Positions 53,750-64,000 are shown, numbered from the stretch's first letter. The stretch is 64,000 bases of DNA from Dendrolimus kikuchii (GCA_019925095.2 CM034412.1:14174001-14238000), one strand, 5' to 3'. Numbers and translations: made by a program. Notes: generated by a model from the letters alone, not told the origin.

Positions 53750-54232
53750 CCCAATGACATCATCCGCCGGGCTCTTGTCAGCGTCGGCGTACCGGCCGTA
53801 TTAGAACCGAATGGCTTGGTACGCGACGATGGCAAGAGACCGGATGGTATGTCACTTATTCCTTGGAAGATGGGACGGCCGCTTGTTTGGGACGCGACAT
53901 GTGTAGACACTCTAGCCCCGTCACATCTTCCAATGACTGAGTTAGAGGCTGGCAACGCTGCTTCAAAAGCTGAAGCTCTCAAGCGGCGCAAATATGGAAC
54001 CTTAGGAAGGGGTTACATATTTGTGCCGTTTGGAGTTGAAACATTAGGTCCGTGGGGTCCGTCGGCAAAGAGTTTCTTCAAAGAGATTTGCAAGAAACTC
54101 TTTGATGCCACCCGTGATCAGAAGGCTGGCTCATATTTCGCCCAACAAATAAGCATCGCCATACAGCGCGGCAATGCAGCCAGCCTTCTGGGCACGCTCC
54201 CATCTAGCAGCGATTTGTTACACAGTCTCTAA
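53750..54232 (+). CDS. PD-(D/E)XK-like nuclease domain ORF, partial
   Basis: Open frame reads [20 protein letters not shown], then [20 protein letters not shown] and [20 protein letters not shown]. It continues [20 protein letters not shown], then [22 protein letters not shown] [20 protein letters not shown], to TAA at 54230-54232. RPDG...VWDAT is spaced like a PD...D-x-K type nuclease core, as in the KPD...VDIS core of the Dong-like ORF here. I recall such domains in predicted invertebrate proteins near reverse transcriptases, but cannot verify that. No start codon or upstream domain is present, so it is probably the 3' end of a mobile element rather than a host gene. Confidence 0.55.
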   Translation, partial: PNDIIRRALVSVGVPAVLEPNGLVRDDGKRPDGMSLIPWKMGRPLVWDATCVDTLAPSHLPMTELEAGNAASKAEALKRRKYGTLGRGYIFVPFGVETLGPWGPSAKSFFKEICKKLFDATRDQKAGSYFAQQISIAIQRGNAASLLGTLPSSSDLLHSL

Positions 54233-55593
54233 TCGCTTGTACTGTATATTAAATAACAATAATCCGAGAAACTACAATAAGTTGATTTTCAGGGAATATT
54301 TGGGAACACAACGGAAATTATGGTGAACAACGTTATGGGGGAAGTGAAAATGGCTTGAAGGAGTGGAAAACATAAATCGAGGTCCAAATTGCGAAGATCG
54401 GACCAATGTATCTAAATTCAATATCATCCTGATAATTCTAGACAAGATATCAGGACAAAGTTATGAACTGATTGCATTATCATCTGTTCTTATTACGTCT
54501 GTAAAATTTCAAACTTATCAGACTGCTGGAAATGGGGGTGAAAGTGACGTTGAAAGATTCCGTTATATATATACACACAAGTAAAGCTAATAAAATAAAA
54601 TGTGTTAATAAAAAAAAGGGACCTAGAGGGAAGCCTTGTGGTACACCCAAAATTATACAAGCATGTGAAATTTTGTATAGCAAGGTTACTCGGACACAGT
54701 TGCTACGTGTTTAACACATATATAAGTCACTCTCGGTCATCTAATAACACGGATATCCTGTACGAACGCTCACATTGTGTCTGAACAAACAGAGGAAGCT
54801 AAAACCTATAGTGGTTTACTACAACCGTGCGAAAACGTAACGAAGTTAGTAAACAATAATCTGCCAACACATTACAGTAAATAGACAACAAAAATGATCA
54901 GCTAATATTATGCGAGTTGGACTCGCAAATAAACTCGCCTTTATAAAATAGAATAAGGTCCTTAAATAAGGACATTGTCTTATTTTTGCCAACTTTAAAC
55001 ATAAATGACCTCTGTTAAAAAGAATTTTAACTCTTTAGTTCACTATTAGCACATATGTGTCCGTGATGAGAGTGCAGATCGCGTTTGTGCACGTGATCGT
55101 TAATTGTTTTGTTGTCTCACTCTGGTTATATATAAATAGGTATATTTTCTTGGTATAATACAAGATAGTGATAGTGTTAGTCTTGCGGCTTTTTGGTATA
55201 TCAATAAGTATATCGATAATAGTCTTAAAGCAATTTTTCATGCGGGATTATATTTATAAGCACATATTCTGAACTCGGCAATATATTGAAACAGAAGTTA
55301 CACAACAATTTAAGATAAAGGTACTGTTTTAATCCCTGAATTTTTTATGGGAATCCTAAATACGTTCAGTAATACATGATTAAGCACCGTACGAATTGCA
55401 GTTTTCATTTAAATTTTAGTAGTTAATTGTTTCGAAAGCGCCTGTTGATACATCAATTTTATTTACCTGCCACCATGATATGAACGAAACACAAGTTCGA
55501 CCAAGCTTGCTTTCTATTACACTAAAGAATACGGAGCTACCACAATTCTCAGTACATACGTTTATCTTTCTCTTCTCTTTTCTAAATTCTTAG
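54233..55593. other. Intronic DNA, no gene seen
   Basis: Inside the large mitoferrin intron; AT-rich, short frames only. Confidence 0.6.
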
Positions 55594-55604
55594 GACCACA
55601 GACA

Positions 55605-55895
55605 GACCAGACATCTGAAACTAGGACCTCTGTGGACTGGTTGAGGCTTGCGACCCTCCTCAAGGCAACCAGCTCAGAAGACCTGGACCGCATCCCGGAC
55701 CACATCCCGTCCCGCCAAGACACGGAGACGGCAATCGAGGCTCTCACCAGCCACCTTCAATCCGCAGTGCGGAACTCGTCCAGGCAGGTGCCAGTGGAGG
55801 ATGACCGCCACTTATGCCTGCCGGACGAGGTGAGGGTACTGCTGAGGGAAAAGAGAGCCGCCTCCAGAGCTCACGACAGATATCCCACCGAATAA
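55605..55895 (+). pseudogene. Jockey ORF2, N-terminal part before frameshift
   Basis: Frame reads SVDWLRLATLLKATSSEDLD and on to RVLLREKRAASRAHDRYPTE, then TAA at 55893-55895. The text continues in the next frame from 55891 as NNRVRLRELEREVKLRIREV. This is the linker between endonuclease and RT in Jockey ORF2, broken by one frame change. No start codon is visible because the element is 5'-truncated. Confidence 0.75.
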
Positions 55896-57825
55896 TAGAG
55901 TCCGACTCCGCGAACTAGAGCGCGAGGTTAAACTACGTATCCGGGAAGTCAGGGAACAACGTTGGGACAGAACGTTGAGGGATATCGAACCAACTCACCA
56001 GGCGTACTGGAAGCTGGCTAGAGCTCTCAGATCAGACACCCTTACTGTCATACCCGCGCTAGAAAGAGCCGACAACACCGAGGCGTTCGATGACGAGGAG
56101 AAGGCCGAGTGCCTTGCTCAGAGTCTAGAGCTTCAATGCTCCCCCACTACGCAAAACGTCGACCAGTCACATCTGACGGAAGTAGACTCCGAGGTCGAAC
56201 GTAGATCCTCCTTACCAGCGGAAACCACACTCGACACGGTCACGGTCGAAGAAGTGCAAGATCTGATCAAGTCTCTCAAACCGCGAAAGGCCCCAGGGAC
56301 CGATGGCATCAACAATCGCGTTTTAAAACTTCTACCCGCCCATCTAATTATAATCCTGGTGAGCATCTTCAATGCCGCCATAACAAACTGCTCCTTTCCC
56401 GCGATCTGGAAGGAGGCAGATGTCATCGGTATTCACAAGCCGGGAAAACCGGCTAATAAACCGTCCAGCTACCGTCCAATCAGCCTACTGAGCGCACTCA
56501 GCAAGCTTTACGAAAGGGTCATCCTCTCTCGACTTAGAGATTTTGCCTTCAGCAAACATCTAATACCCGATGAGCAATTTGGCTTCCGTGCCAGACACTC
56601 ATGCGTCCAACAGGTGCACCGCATCACGGAGCACATATTATCTCACTTTGCCCATCGCCCCCGCCCTATAGGAACAGCCGCACTGTTCCTAGACGTAGCA
56701 AAAGCCTTCGACAAGGTCTGGCACAACGGCTTGATTTACAAGCTGTACCAGTTCGGTGTGCCAGACAGACTCGTGCTCATCTTGCGAGACTTCCTCCTAG
56801 GTCGTAGCTTCCGTTTTCGAGTGGAGGGAACGCGCTCGTCCCCTCACCCACTCACAGCCGGTGTACCACAGGGCTCGGCCCTGTCACCACTACTCTTCAC
56901 GCTGTACACCAGCGACATCCCAAAAACTCCAGATGTGGAGTTGGCCCTCTTCGCGGATGACACCGCACTCTATACATCAGGTCACAACCGACAAATGGCT
57001 TGCGTCCGGCTGCAGGCAGCTGTCACAGAGCTAGGCGAATGGTTTCGCAAATGGAGGATAGAGGTAAACCCGGAGAAAAGCGCAGCAATGTTCTTTTCCC
57101 CGGGTACGCTTCGCTCCCCCAAACGCGTTAGCCTTCGCCTAAAAACCATTTCGCTCTACGACCAACAAATCCCCTGGGCAAAGTACACCAAATATCTTGG
57201 TGTCACCCTAGATCGAAACTTGCGCTTCAACGAGCATATCACTATAGTCCGAAATAGAGCGCGATTTGTGATGGGTCGTTTAGCACCCATGATAGACAAA
57301 CGAAGCAAAATGTCCCTCAGACACAAGCTTACTCTGTATAAAACATGCATCCGCCCGATCATGACATACGCGAGTGTGGTATTCGGCCATGCCAAGCCTG
57401 CCCTATTAGATAAACTGCAAATCGTGCAGAATAAATTCATGCGCAGAGCCGTCGGTGCTCCCCTCTATATGCGTAACGTCGACCTCCACCGCGATCTGGA
57501 GCTTCCCTCCATCAAAAACTACATTACGTCGCTCTCGCGTAAGTATTTCGATCTCGCGCCGCATCATCGAAATCCGCTCGTCGTGTCCGCGTCCGATTAT
57601 AAGCCTCGGCGAAAGGCTCTCGTACGACGACCGCGTAACGTCCTCACGGACAGGGTCGACGTTATCACAAAACGGCTGGCCCGGATCAGCCCGCCCGCGG
57701 TTAGGACGGCAGGCTGGCAGGCACGGACAGACAGACACAGACGGCGGCGTCTCAGGCGCCGCCAATCAAGATCTCTCCACGTCCCTGCGAGGGACGTTAG
57801 GAGACATAGCCCCCCCACAGGATAG
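55891..57825 (+). pseudogene. Jockey ORF2 reverse transcriptase, frameshifted
   Basis: Long open frame of about 645 codons with all major RT blocks of the Jockey clade: KAPGTDGINNRVLKLLP, SSYRPISLLSALSKLYERVI, FLDVAKAFDKVWH, GVPQGSALSPLLFTLY, and catalytic FADD in ALFADDTALY (about residue 324 counted from 55975). YTKYLGVTLDRNLRFNEHI and PIMTYASVVFGHA of the thumb region follow. The C-terminus is basic with many Arg. In Jockey elements this enzyme primes reverse transcription on nicked target DNA. The ORF is intact after the frameshift but lacks the endonuclease domain, so it cannot act alone. It is relatively young, since only one frame break is seen. Confidence 0.85.
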
Positions 57826-57933
57826 ACTAGGCGTGTTGCTGGGAAGTTTCTTTCGCCGTTTCTTCTCTCCCAGCCATAACACGTTACGAAACGGCAGTAA
57901 GATAGCGTAGGCCGCCGCGAACCGCCGATCCCG

Positions 57934-58062
57934 GAGATCAGGGGTGACCGTTATCCAGTCGGGCAAATACCCTACCACCTGGCTGTGGGTTGTTTTGTCG
58001 CCTCTTACGACAGGCCGCCTGGCCGCAGGAAATTGTATTCTTTCTCCGTTCCTGCACAGATA
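57934..58062 (-). mobile_element. Repeat S, 5' half fused to Jockey
   Basis: AGATCAGGGGTGACCGTTAT to GTTCCTGCACAGATA. The A-tailed half is missing; the break touches the Jockey 3' UTR directly. Confidence 0.82.
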
Positions 58063-58339
58063 AATTAATGTTTAGCTTAATGTTTAGACCACTACCATCC
58101 CCAACTCAATGGGAGTGGATAGGACTCCTAACCGAAAAACGTGCACTACATAGACAGCTTTCTGGTCTAATTTGCATATTGTTACTAATATCACCTGCTG
58201 AAGGAAAACATCGAGATAAATGATATACCAAACCCGTCAATCCGCTTTGAACAAGCGTGACGGGTATACTATCCGTTCTTCTACATAAAGACTGCGTCTC
58301 TGCGTGTTAATATTGCTGCCTGTACAACTAGGAGTATTC

Positions 58340-58590
58340 AGAGGAATTATTTGGCCTGGTGCCAACGTCTCATTTTTACAACCACACCGCTCGCCATCGG
58401 CGGGATTTTCACCCCCATGTTCTTGAACTTCCAGGCTCAACTACGCAACGGTTCTTTAGAACATTTATTTCGCGTAGAACAATCATCAGGAGGGAATTTG
58501 TCGCCGCGGTTGTCCCTCTGCACTATGACGTGAGATTCTTTAAGGGCGTTATAAAATTTCTTAAGTCCGAAATACGTCAGCGACTCCCCT
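58340..58590 (+). repeat. Coding-like repeat fragment (ISRRTIIRREFVAAVVPLHY)
   Basis: A frame at 58359-58592 reads RHRRDFHPHVLELPGSTTQR, then FFRTFISRRTIIRREFVAAV and VPLHYDVRFFKGVIKFLKSE. It recalls a repeat-derived text common in Lepidoptera; I cannot name the element or a function. Confidence 0.35.
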
Positions 58591-58682
58591 AGTGTTGGAA
58601 ACGTCCTTAAGTGATGCTAACCGCTTTCCATCAAGTGAGCCGACGACTATCTGTTTGTCTGCTTTGGACAATAAAAAATTGG
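58590..58682 (+). mobile_element. Repeat S-related, diverged 3' end
   Basis: GTGTTGGAAACGTCCTTAAG, GCTAACCGCTTTCCATCAAG, CTGCTTTGGACAATAAAAA. Confidence 0.55.
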
Positions 58683-59304
58683 GAAGCCTGAGCACAGCAG
58701 TGGGACGTTTATGGGCTCTTAAAAAGAAGATAAACAAGTTATTCACCCAAAAAGTAAAATCAACTAATAAATGCTTTCAAACTAGCTGCATCACGGTTAA
58801 CTACTAAACAAACTGAGCCAGGTTATTCCCCAGAGGGGATTTACCTTCCACATTTACATTACGCAACCTTCTTGTTATCGTCATATCAATGTTACTAGTT
58901 ACACGTGTCTACATTCGTAATCCCATACTAACATACAAACGCGAAGGTAATTCTTTTTGTTATCTTCTCACGAAAGAAGTGCTGCACGGTGTAACATAAA
59001 AACCCAATAAACGTAAAAATTACAACTTACCTTACAAACCACGCGACTTTATCTTTATTTAGATTGTAGATTACCAAAACATTAATAACAAATCTTCTTA
59101 AACTATTAAAGTAAACAATTTAGGCACAATTCATGTTACAAAGATAAATGTTTTATATTTTATTTCATTCACAAATTAGATGACCTTTTATTTATTCTGT
59201 TTGATCAATTTCTTGGCTGTGAAGCGTCCGCTCCGCCATGTTAATGGGAATTTAAATCCGGTGTGGCCATAGTAAAAGTTTTGATTGCATTTAATGTAAT
59301 AAAA

Positions 59305-59610
59305 AATAGGAGAAAGAATACAATTTCCTGCGGCCGGCCGGCCTGTCGTAAGGGGCGACTTAACAATCCACAACCAGGTGGTAGCGCATTTGCCTGACTG
59401 GATGGCTACCACCCCTGGTCTTAAGTATGTGGCCATAACAACCTTGAGTTGTGTTCCGGTATTAGTGACCAGGTTCCAATTTCCCTTAAGAGAGCAGCAG
59501 CGCATTTGCAGCAATTTAAGTGTTGCAAATGTTGCATAGGCGATGGTAACCGCTTTCCATCAAGTGGGCCGTCTGCCTGTCTGCTGATCTCCTGCTATAA
59601 AAAAAAATTT
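59305..59610 (+). mobile_element. Repeat S, nearly full-length copy
   Basis: AGGAGAAAGAATACAATTTC to CTGATCTCCTGCTATAAAAA. Confidence 0.86.
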
Positions 59611-59689
59611 GCGTTTTAAAAAGGTTTTTAAATACAAGCTTTTGAGATCCTGGATATCATGTAGCAGCAGACTGCTAGCCAAGACAAGT

Positions 59690-59945
59690 AAAACGGGCCC
59701 AAACACGACGGGTCTATCTTGTTTAGTACAGGAGTTCCTATGGCCACCTTCCGACTCCATCATCAGATCAGCTCCACGGTACCATATTATTGCATTATCA
59801 CGCGATATACATATGCGAGCAAAATTTCAGCTCAATCGGAAACCGGGAAATTGGTCAAATTTAACTTGCAAGATTCCACCCGAACTTACATACATACCTA
59901 CATACATCCATTGCAAGTTAAATAAAAGCTTGTAAATATATAAAG
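59690..59945. repeat. Lepidopteran-type repeat with TACATACATAC run
   Basis: AAAATTTCAGCTCAATCGGA, GGTCAAATTTAACTTGCAAG, then ACATACATACCTACATACAT and an inverse TGCAAGTTAA. Likely a small TE-derived repeat. Confidence 0.45.
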
Positions 59946-60024
59946 AACCTTTTAAACTTAATCGTCGTGTTCTATATACATAAACCTGCAACACTTTAGA
60001 TTCTTATTCAATTCATTACATTTT

Positions 60025-60292
60025 TTTTAAGTTTATGGCTTGGCAACTAGGCCTTTAAGCCAGGCGCAGTTGTATTGTAGGCTACAATCCACACCATTTA
60101 ACGGAGTTCTTGTGAAAACTCGAAAGGCCCCATTTGACTATACAGTTCACATTTCTCACAAAAACACATAATTACTACTTAAAAACTATCAATATCCTAC
60201 AACTATTGTTCATTTTAAAGTAATTTTACACATTTTTAGAAAATAAAACTGCACAGCACAACGTCCCCTTTTGGTTCCCGCCAAAAACTCCT
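60025..60292. repeat. Interspersed repeat, second copy
   Basis: Same sequence as 33483-33815 with about 65 bases missing. It lies directly before another family A copy. Confidence 0.7.
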
Positions 60293-60304
60293 CAATTCAT
60301 TACA

Positions 60305-60840
60305 ATTATACAGAAACCACAGCTTACTAAAGAAACTGAGTCAATACAGTGTAGACAACTGCACAGCTAAACATAAAGAAAAGTCGCAGCCAACCTGATT
60401 TGAAGTACCTAATACGTAATGTATGGCATGTGGGCAACCTGACAACGAATTTGTTATTGAATTACAGCGGTGGTCGTCTACATCGCAATTGCAGCGCCAT
60501 CTATTTTGCTAATCCGTCTATTTTAAAGAGACGACGTCATTTGTCAGGGTGAAATGTATCCTAAGAGTTAAATGCGGGTTATAAGCCAGCACTATGCTGA
60601 GTTTCAATCATATACGTTCAGTAGTTTTCAAAAAGGATGCGATCGCAACGCCATCTTTTTCGCCATTTTTCTCTATCCCACGGAATAAAAAGTATGCTAA
60701 GTTTCGCCCCAGGATATAAGGTAGCTCTATGACGAGTTTCATTTAAATCCGTTCAGTAGTTTTCACCTGATACGAACAGACTGACAAAAATTCTGAAGTT
60801 TGTATTTTCGGAATCTGCTGGTACGAATTAGCCCCGTGAT
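60305..60840 (-). mobile_element. Helitron-like family A, third copy
   Basis: AAAGTCGCAGCCAACCTGAT, TTGTCAGGGTGAAATGTATC, CGTTCAGTAGTTTTCAAAAA, CAGTAGTTTTCACCTGATAC. Same orientation as 51590-52140. Confidence 0.65.
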
Positions 60841-61189
60841 TTGTCTGCTCAAATTAATTAGCCTTCAAACGCCACTCGACGCCATTTAGCTGTCAGACGA
60901 ACTATGAAATTGATTTGAGTAGGCCTTACATTTGAGAGTGGTCGCTTTAGAAAGGGAATAAATAAAAAGATGCCAAGTCGCGGGTAACGGCTAGCAATAT
61001 ATATAAATGTGAAAGGTGACACTGTTTGCATGTTTATCTAATATCCTAATGGATAATATCTATGTCAAACTCGTTTGCATTAATTTCTACAAATAAATAC
61101 TTGATTTATTGTATATTTTTTTGTTCCTAATTTAAGGCCTTGGGAATTTAGCGTTAGTCATAAAATTTTGTATATGCCGGAGATAATAT

Positions 61190-61738
61190 TGTTACGAGTT
61201 GCAGGACTCGAATTAAAATGCCGTTGAAATCATTATAGACTTTAATAAAACTATACAAACACGTATAACAAAGGTACAAATATAACTGAACACAACCAGT
61301 CCAAACGTAATGCACGATTCAATAACAGGCGCAAAGTCCGTCACTAAATAGATTACCAAATGTACACAAGTGTTGCTTCGCTCGTGGTTATCGCTCGACT
61401 GCCTCATCTCTCGATTGTGGCATTGCTTTATACTGTACAAACGCAATATGTCTGCTCGGCGGCGTGGACCGAATTTCCTAGAATCACACCTGGCTAATGA
61501 CTACCATAAAAGATTACAATACACAATGGGCTGTTTTTCTAATCACACATTTTAAACACAAAGTAAACAAAAGAATATTTTCTTAAGTTTTCGCGACTTG
61601 TATACATAATAAAACAACGTTTTAACGGTTTTAACCGCGTTAAAACCGTTAAAACGTAGTTTTATTATAAACAAAAGAAGTCCAAATGCCGAAAGGTAAC
61701 AAAATGCAGGTGTGAATTTGTCTTTGTCGGTCGTAACA
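61190..61738 (-). mobile_element. Solo LTR of the same family, with nested fold-back
   Basis: Begins TGTTACGAGTTGCAGGACTC (as the plus-strand left end) and ends GGTCGTAACA. It is flanked by ATAT at 61186-61189 and 61739-61742. Terminal TGTTAC...GTAACA is complete here. A 92-bp fold-back element with a 12-bp TSD sits inside at 61576-61667. Confidence 0.82.
61576..61667. mobile_element. Fold-back element F, minimal 92-bp copy
   Basis: Has the same TTCTTAAGTTTTCGCGAC left end, then only the AACGTTTTAACGGTTTTAA arm and its inverse around CCGCG. It is flanked by TAAACAAAAGAA at 61564-61575 and 61668-61679. It lies inside a solo LTR. Confidence 0.85.
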
Positions 61739-61744
61739 ATATAT

Positions 61745-62086
61745 TAACTCCCGCTATATGAAAATAATTCTTTAATAAACCTCTTGCCACTTAAAGACCG
61801 ACGAGACATTGCTGATTTTTTACTTCTTCTAAAAATTATGTCCCCCGATATTGATTGTCCAGATCTTCTAAGTAAGGTCCACTTTAATATTACAGCGAAG
61901 TCTATACGATTTAATCCACCCATAAATGTACCTTTAAATTTTACAAATTACAGACAAAACTCATTTCTAGTGCGAGCAAGTAATTATTTAAATAACGTAA
62001 GTAAATACGATGACATCGACCCATTTGCAATCAGTATATCAGGAGCCAAGCCGTGTCTAAGCCTTCAATTTTTCAACAGTGACTAA
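61745..62086 (+). mobile_element. Non-LTR retrotransposon C-terminal fragment (Jockey/CR1-like)
   Basis: Open frame reads NSLINLLPLKDRRDIADFLL, then SPDIDCPDLLSKVHFNI and NYRQNSFLVRASNYLNN, to a stop at 62084-62086. The pattern LPL.DRR..AD...L.K...g.ID.P.LL..i.F..p...R and the following TNY..NSfLVRa..YNN is a common terminal region of Jockey/CR1-type ORF2. Upstream coding is lost; a solo LTR ends seven bases away. The 3' UTR may run to about 62235. Confidence 0.6.
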
Positions 62087-62239
62087 GCATCTCGGTGCCA
62101 TTTTCACGCCTGCATGTTACTTTTAACCAATAGCTTATTCGTGAAAACCTGTCATTGACTTTTTTTTTGTTAATTATAGTTATCTAATCAAATGTATTTA
62201 GCTGTAGGTTTTCCATAAATAAATTAATTAATTTATTAG

Positions 62240-62592
62240 CGGTCTCGGTAGACGTTGTTCTGCCCTGAAAAAATAAAAATCTAGAACCCGATTCCAGCGC
62301 CACCTACCAGGTCTAATTGTGAATCAAACCATCCCGGTACCCGGTACACGGATAGAGTATCATTCAAATCGTATAACCCGATTGCAGCGCCAAGTATTTT
62401 GTTTAGATTGATGGGTTACTTTATTGAAGATTTAGTAGGGATCCTTAATTTTTATATAGCCTATATATTAACAGGGATAAAGGGATAATGTAGCATTCGA
62501 ATGGTGGAAGAATTTTTAAAATCGGCCCAGTAGTTTTTAAGTTTCTTCATTACAAAAATACAAATCTTTCCTCTTTATAATATTAGTATAGA
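62240..62592 (-). mobile_element. Helitron-like repeat (CAGGGCAGAACAACG family)
   Basis: Minus strand starts TCTATACTAATATTATAAAG and includes ACTACTGGGCCGATTTTAAA, GGCGCTGCAATCGGG and CAGGGCAGAACAACGTCTAC. A widespread lepidopteran repeat type in my judgement; a CTAG end is not seen. Confidence 0.55.
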
Positions 62593-62941
62593 TTGTAACA
62601 TGTGTCATCTAGATCAGTGTTCCGCAAACTTTTTGTGTTCAAAGTACATCTAGAAAGACGAAAATTTTTGGAGGTACTTACTCCACAAATAAAAATATTT
62701 TTTTAAGTAATATTAACCCACATTTACTTATTAATCATCGAAACAATATTTATTATTAATCAACGAACCTAAAGTTCAAATTGCAGCATAACCTTACTTT
62801 TCCGAGGCACACTAATTAATGACCACGGTACATACTTTGAGGAACACTGATCTAGATTATTATATTAGTAAAACCCTAACTACCGATTTTTCTTCCACTT
62901 TGTAGATAAGAAAAGCTAATATATATGTTTCGCATACTAAC

Positions 62942-62998
62942 CTTCGGTGGGATTTGAAACTGCGTCGTGTATCAGTGACGCCAAACAACCTGATAAAC
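62942..62998 (-). CDS. mfrn: Mitoferrin, 57-bp exon
   Basis: This short exon starts after GATTTCAG and reads GLSGCLASLIHDAVSNPTE, then stops before a GTTAGT donor. The matching stretch in insect and vertebrate mitoferrins has the form GxxGxxATLLHDAVMNPAE, so the assignment is firm. It opens the second mitochondrial-carrier signature (P-x-[DE]-x-x-[KR]): P-T-E here, with V-V-K-Q-R supplied by the next exon. The phase is 2 plus 18 codons plus 1 base, matching both neighbours. The next exon lies about 26 kb away. Confidence 0.88.
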
Positions 62999-63380
62999 CT
63001 GAAATCAAAATGTGTTGTGGGTTTATAGCCGGTTCCTATATATTACTAACCGTTAATTTGTCTTGCTATCGGTTAAAATTTAACATAAGCTCTATACAAG
63101 TAATGTCACATTTCTACCGATAGTAAAAGCAAGCGAATGAATAGTAAGATTAAAGAACCGGCCATTAGTAAAATAACAAGAATAATAATTTTGCCTTCAA
63201 TATTTTACATTCCACTTTCCACCAGGTGGGTCGTCTGCCTGTTTGCCCATCTTTCTCGCATAGAAAAACCTGAGTCAAGACGTGGGACGTTCACGGTGTA
63301 ATTTATGCACGGATACAATTTTGCCCAGTATCCAGATATTCAGTATACAGTATTCCAGAGCATGGCACCATAACAACCTT

Positions 63381-63510
63381 GAATTGTGTGCCGGCATGCA
63401 TTCCCACATCGACGCCGGCAACACATTGGTGTTGCAAACGTCCTTGGGTGACGATAAACCACTTTCCATCAGGCGGGCCGTCAGCCTTACTCCGGCAATA
63501 AAAAATCAAT
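63381..63510 (+). mobile_element. CR1-like tail repeat, first visible mitoferrin intron
   Basis: GTGTTGCAAACGTCCTTGGG, ACCACTTTCCATCAGGCGGG, CTTACTCCGGCAATAAAAA. A second CACCAGGTGGGTCGTCTGCC piece lies at 63223-63250. Related to repeat S but clearly older or another subfamily. Confidence 0.55.
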
Positions 63511-63523
63511 TGGGATAGATTAC

Positions 63524-63654
63524 CGTGAGTGATGTGATCGTGCCTGTGCCTGGTCAATTGGGACAATGTGTGTTTACTGTGTTCGTATGTGGCGAAGTAG
63601 CACGCGTGGGCGGGACCAGCGCCCATCACGACCGCTGTCATGCCTCGGACCGGC
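63524..63654 (-). CDS. mfrn: Mitoferrin, internal exon (first visible)
   Basis: Mitoferrin imports iron across the inner mitochondrial membrane for heme and Fe-S cluster synthesis. This is known of the SLC25A28/37 family. The exon reads RGMTAVVMGAGPAHACYFATYEHSKHTL, which fits the end of carrier repeat 1 and the start of repeat 2, including the family-typical GAGPAHA stretch. On the minus strand it begins after TTCTTGCAG (acceptor, 63655-63660) and ends before GTAATC (donor from 63523). It ends with one base of a glycine codon, and the next exon at 62998 completes it. Upstream exons with the start codon and the first PxDxxK motif lie beyond the right edge. A SINE-like repeat (63381-63510) sits 13 bases inside the following intron. 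Confidence 0.9.
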
Positions 63655-64000
63655 CTGCAAGAACGAAACAACATTTATTATCAATATTTGTGTTCTACAC
63701 AACCAACAAAACTAGACAAACGCGTGGAATGCTGCCTTTCGGCCCGCATACCGCCTCGAACCCCACATACCGCCTCGAGCCCCGCGTACCTCCTAGTATC
63801 GTTCGCAGCTTCAACAAGTTTACACGCATTTCGCTCGTTATTTCTGTACTTATAGTTGCTTTGTTATAATATTTTTGTTGATTGTAAGTATTTTCTAGTT
63901 GTTTTTGATTTGTTACTTTGTATTGTTTCGCGTTGATGACATTTGAAATGGGTAAAAAAAAATTAAATGAACAAATTAAAATTAATGACCATAAGCATGT

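Larger units (their letters stand above)
55594..57933 (+). mobile_element. Jockey-clade non-LTR retrotransposon, truncated
   Basis: Carries most of a Jockey ORF2 but lacks the N-terminal APE endonuclease, so it is 5'-truncated near 55594. The 3' UTR is cut near 57933, where the sequence passes without a poly(A) into the middle of a SINE-like copy. A second copy of the 3' part at 37738-38365 continues for another 400 bases past the same point, which shows that the 3' end here is lost. It lies inside the large mitoferrin intron on the opposite strand to the gene. Confidence 0.85.

Overview
This window looks like non-coding and intronic DNA from a moth or butterfly (Lepidoptera). It is AT-rich and has no operons or dense genes. 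It is packed with repeats of lepidopteran type: RTE elements ending in (GTAT)n, a Dong/R4-type element at a (TAA)n tract, a Jockey element, tRNA-headed SINEs, Helitron-like elements ending in CTAG, and a short repeat whose A-rich tail resembles that of CR1/Zenon elements. The taxon is inferred from these repeat types, not from a marker gene.

One host gene is clear: mitoferrin (mitochondrial iron importer, SLC25A28/37 family), on the minus strand. Five consecutive exons are visible at 63524-63654, 62942-62998, 36811-36950, 34919-35077 and 31960-32169. All junctions have GT/AG sites and the phases agree. The N-terminal third lies beyond position 64000. The 26-kb intron between 62942 and 36950 and the shorter introns after it hold most of the mobile DNA of the right half. 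Two weak plus-strand exon candidates (22465-22656, 24431-24628) could belong to other genes.

Layout: 1-6460 holds a 12-bp-TSD fold-back element, an R1-like insertion with 15-bp TSDs, and a TIR element that contains two nested insertions. 6700-14200 holds SINE-like copies, an RTE-1 piece, a MITE family, an 18-bp minisatellite and a poly(A) insertion with a TSD. 14199-18260 is a Dong/R4-like retrotransposon with an almost complete ORF. 18260-31960 is mainly AT-rich DNA with Helitrons, tRNA-SINEs, RTE pieces and short tandem arrays. 31960-63654 is the mitoferrin gene. Its introns carry RTE-1 copies, a pogo-like element split by RTE-1, a 391-bp tandem array of nested Helitrons, a MITE, LTRs flanked by ATAT (one inside an RTE-2 piece), a Jockey element, and a PD-(D/E)XK-like ORF.

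The main biological content is therefore one iron-transport gene inside a dense, partly datable nest of transposons. Several insertions are resolved exactly by target-site duplications. The most interesting possible novelty is the fold-back family, which carries a hammerhead-like GAAACGTC motif and 12-bp TSDs.
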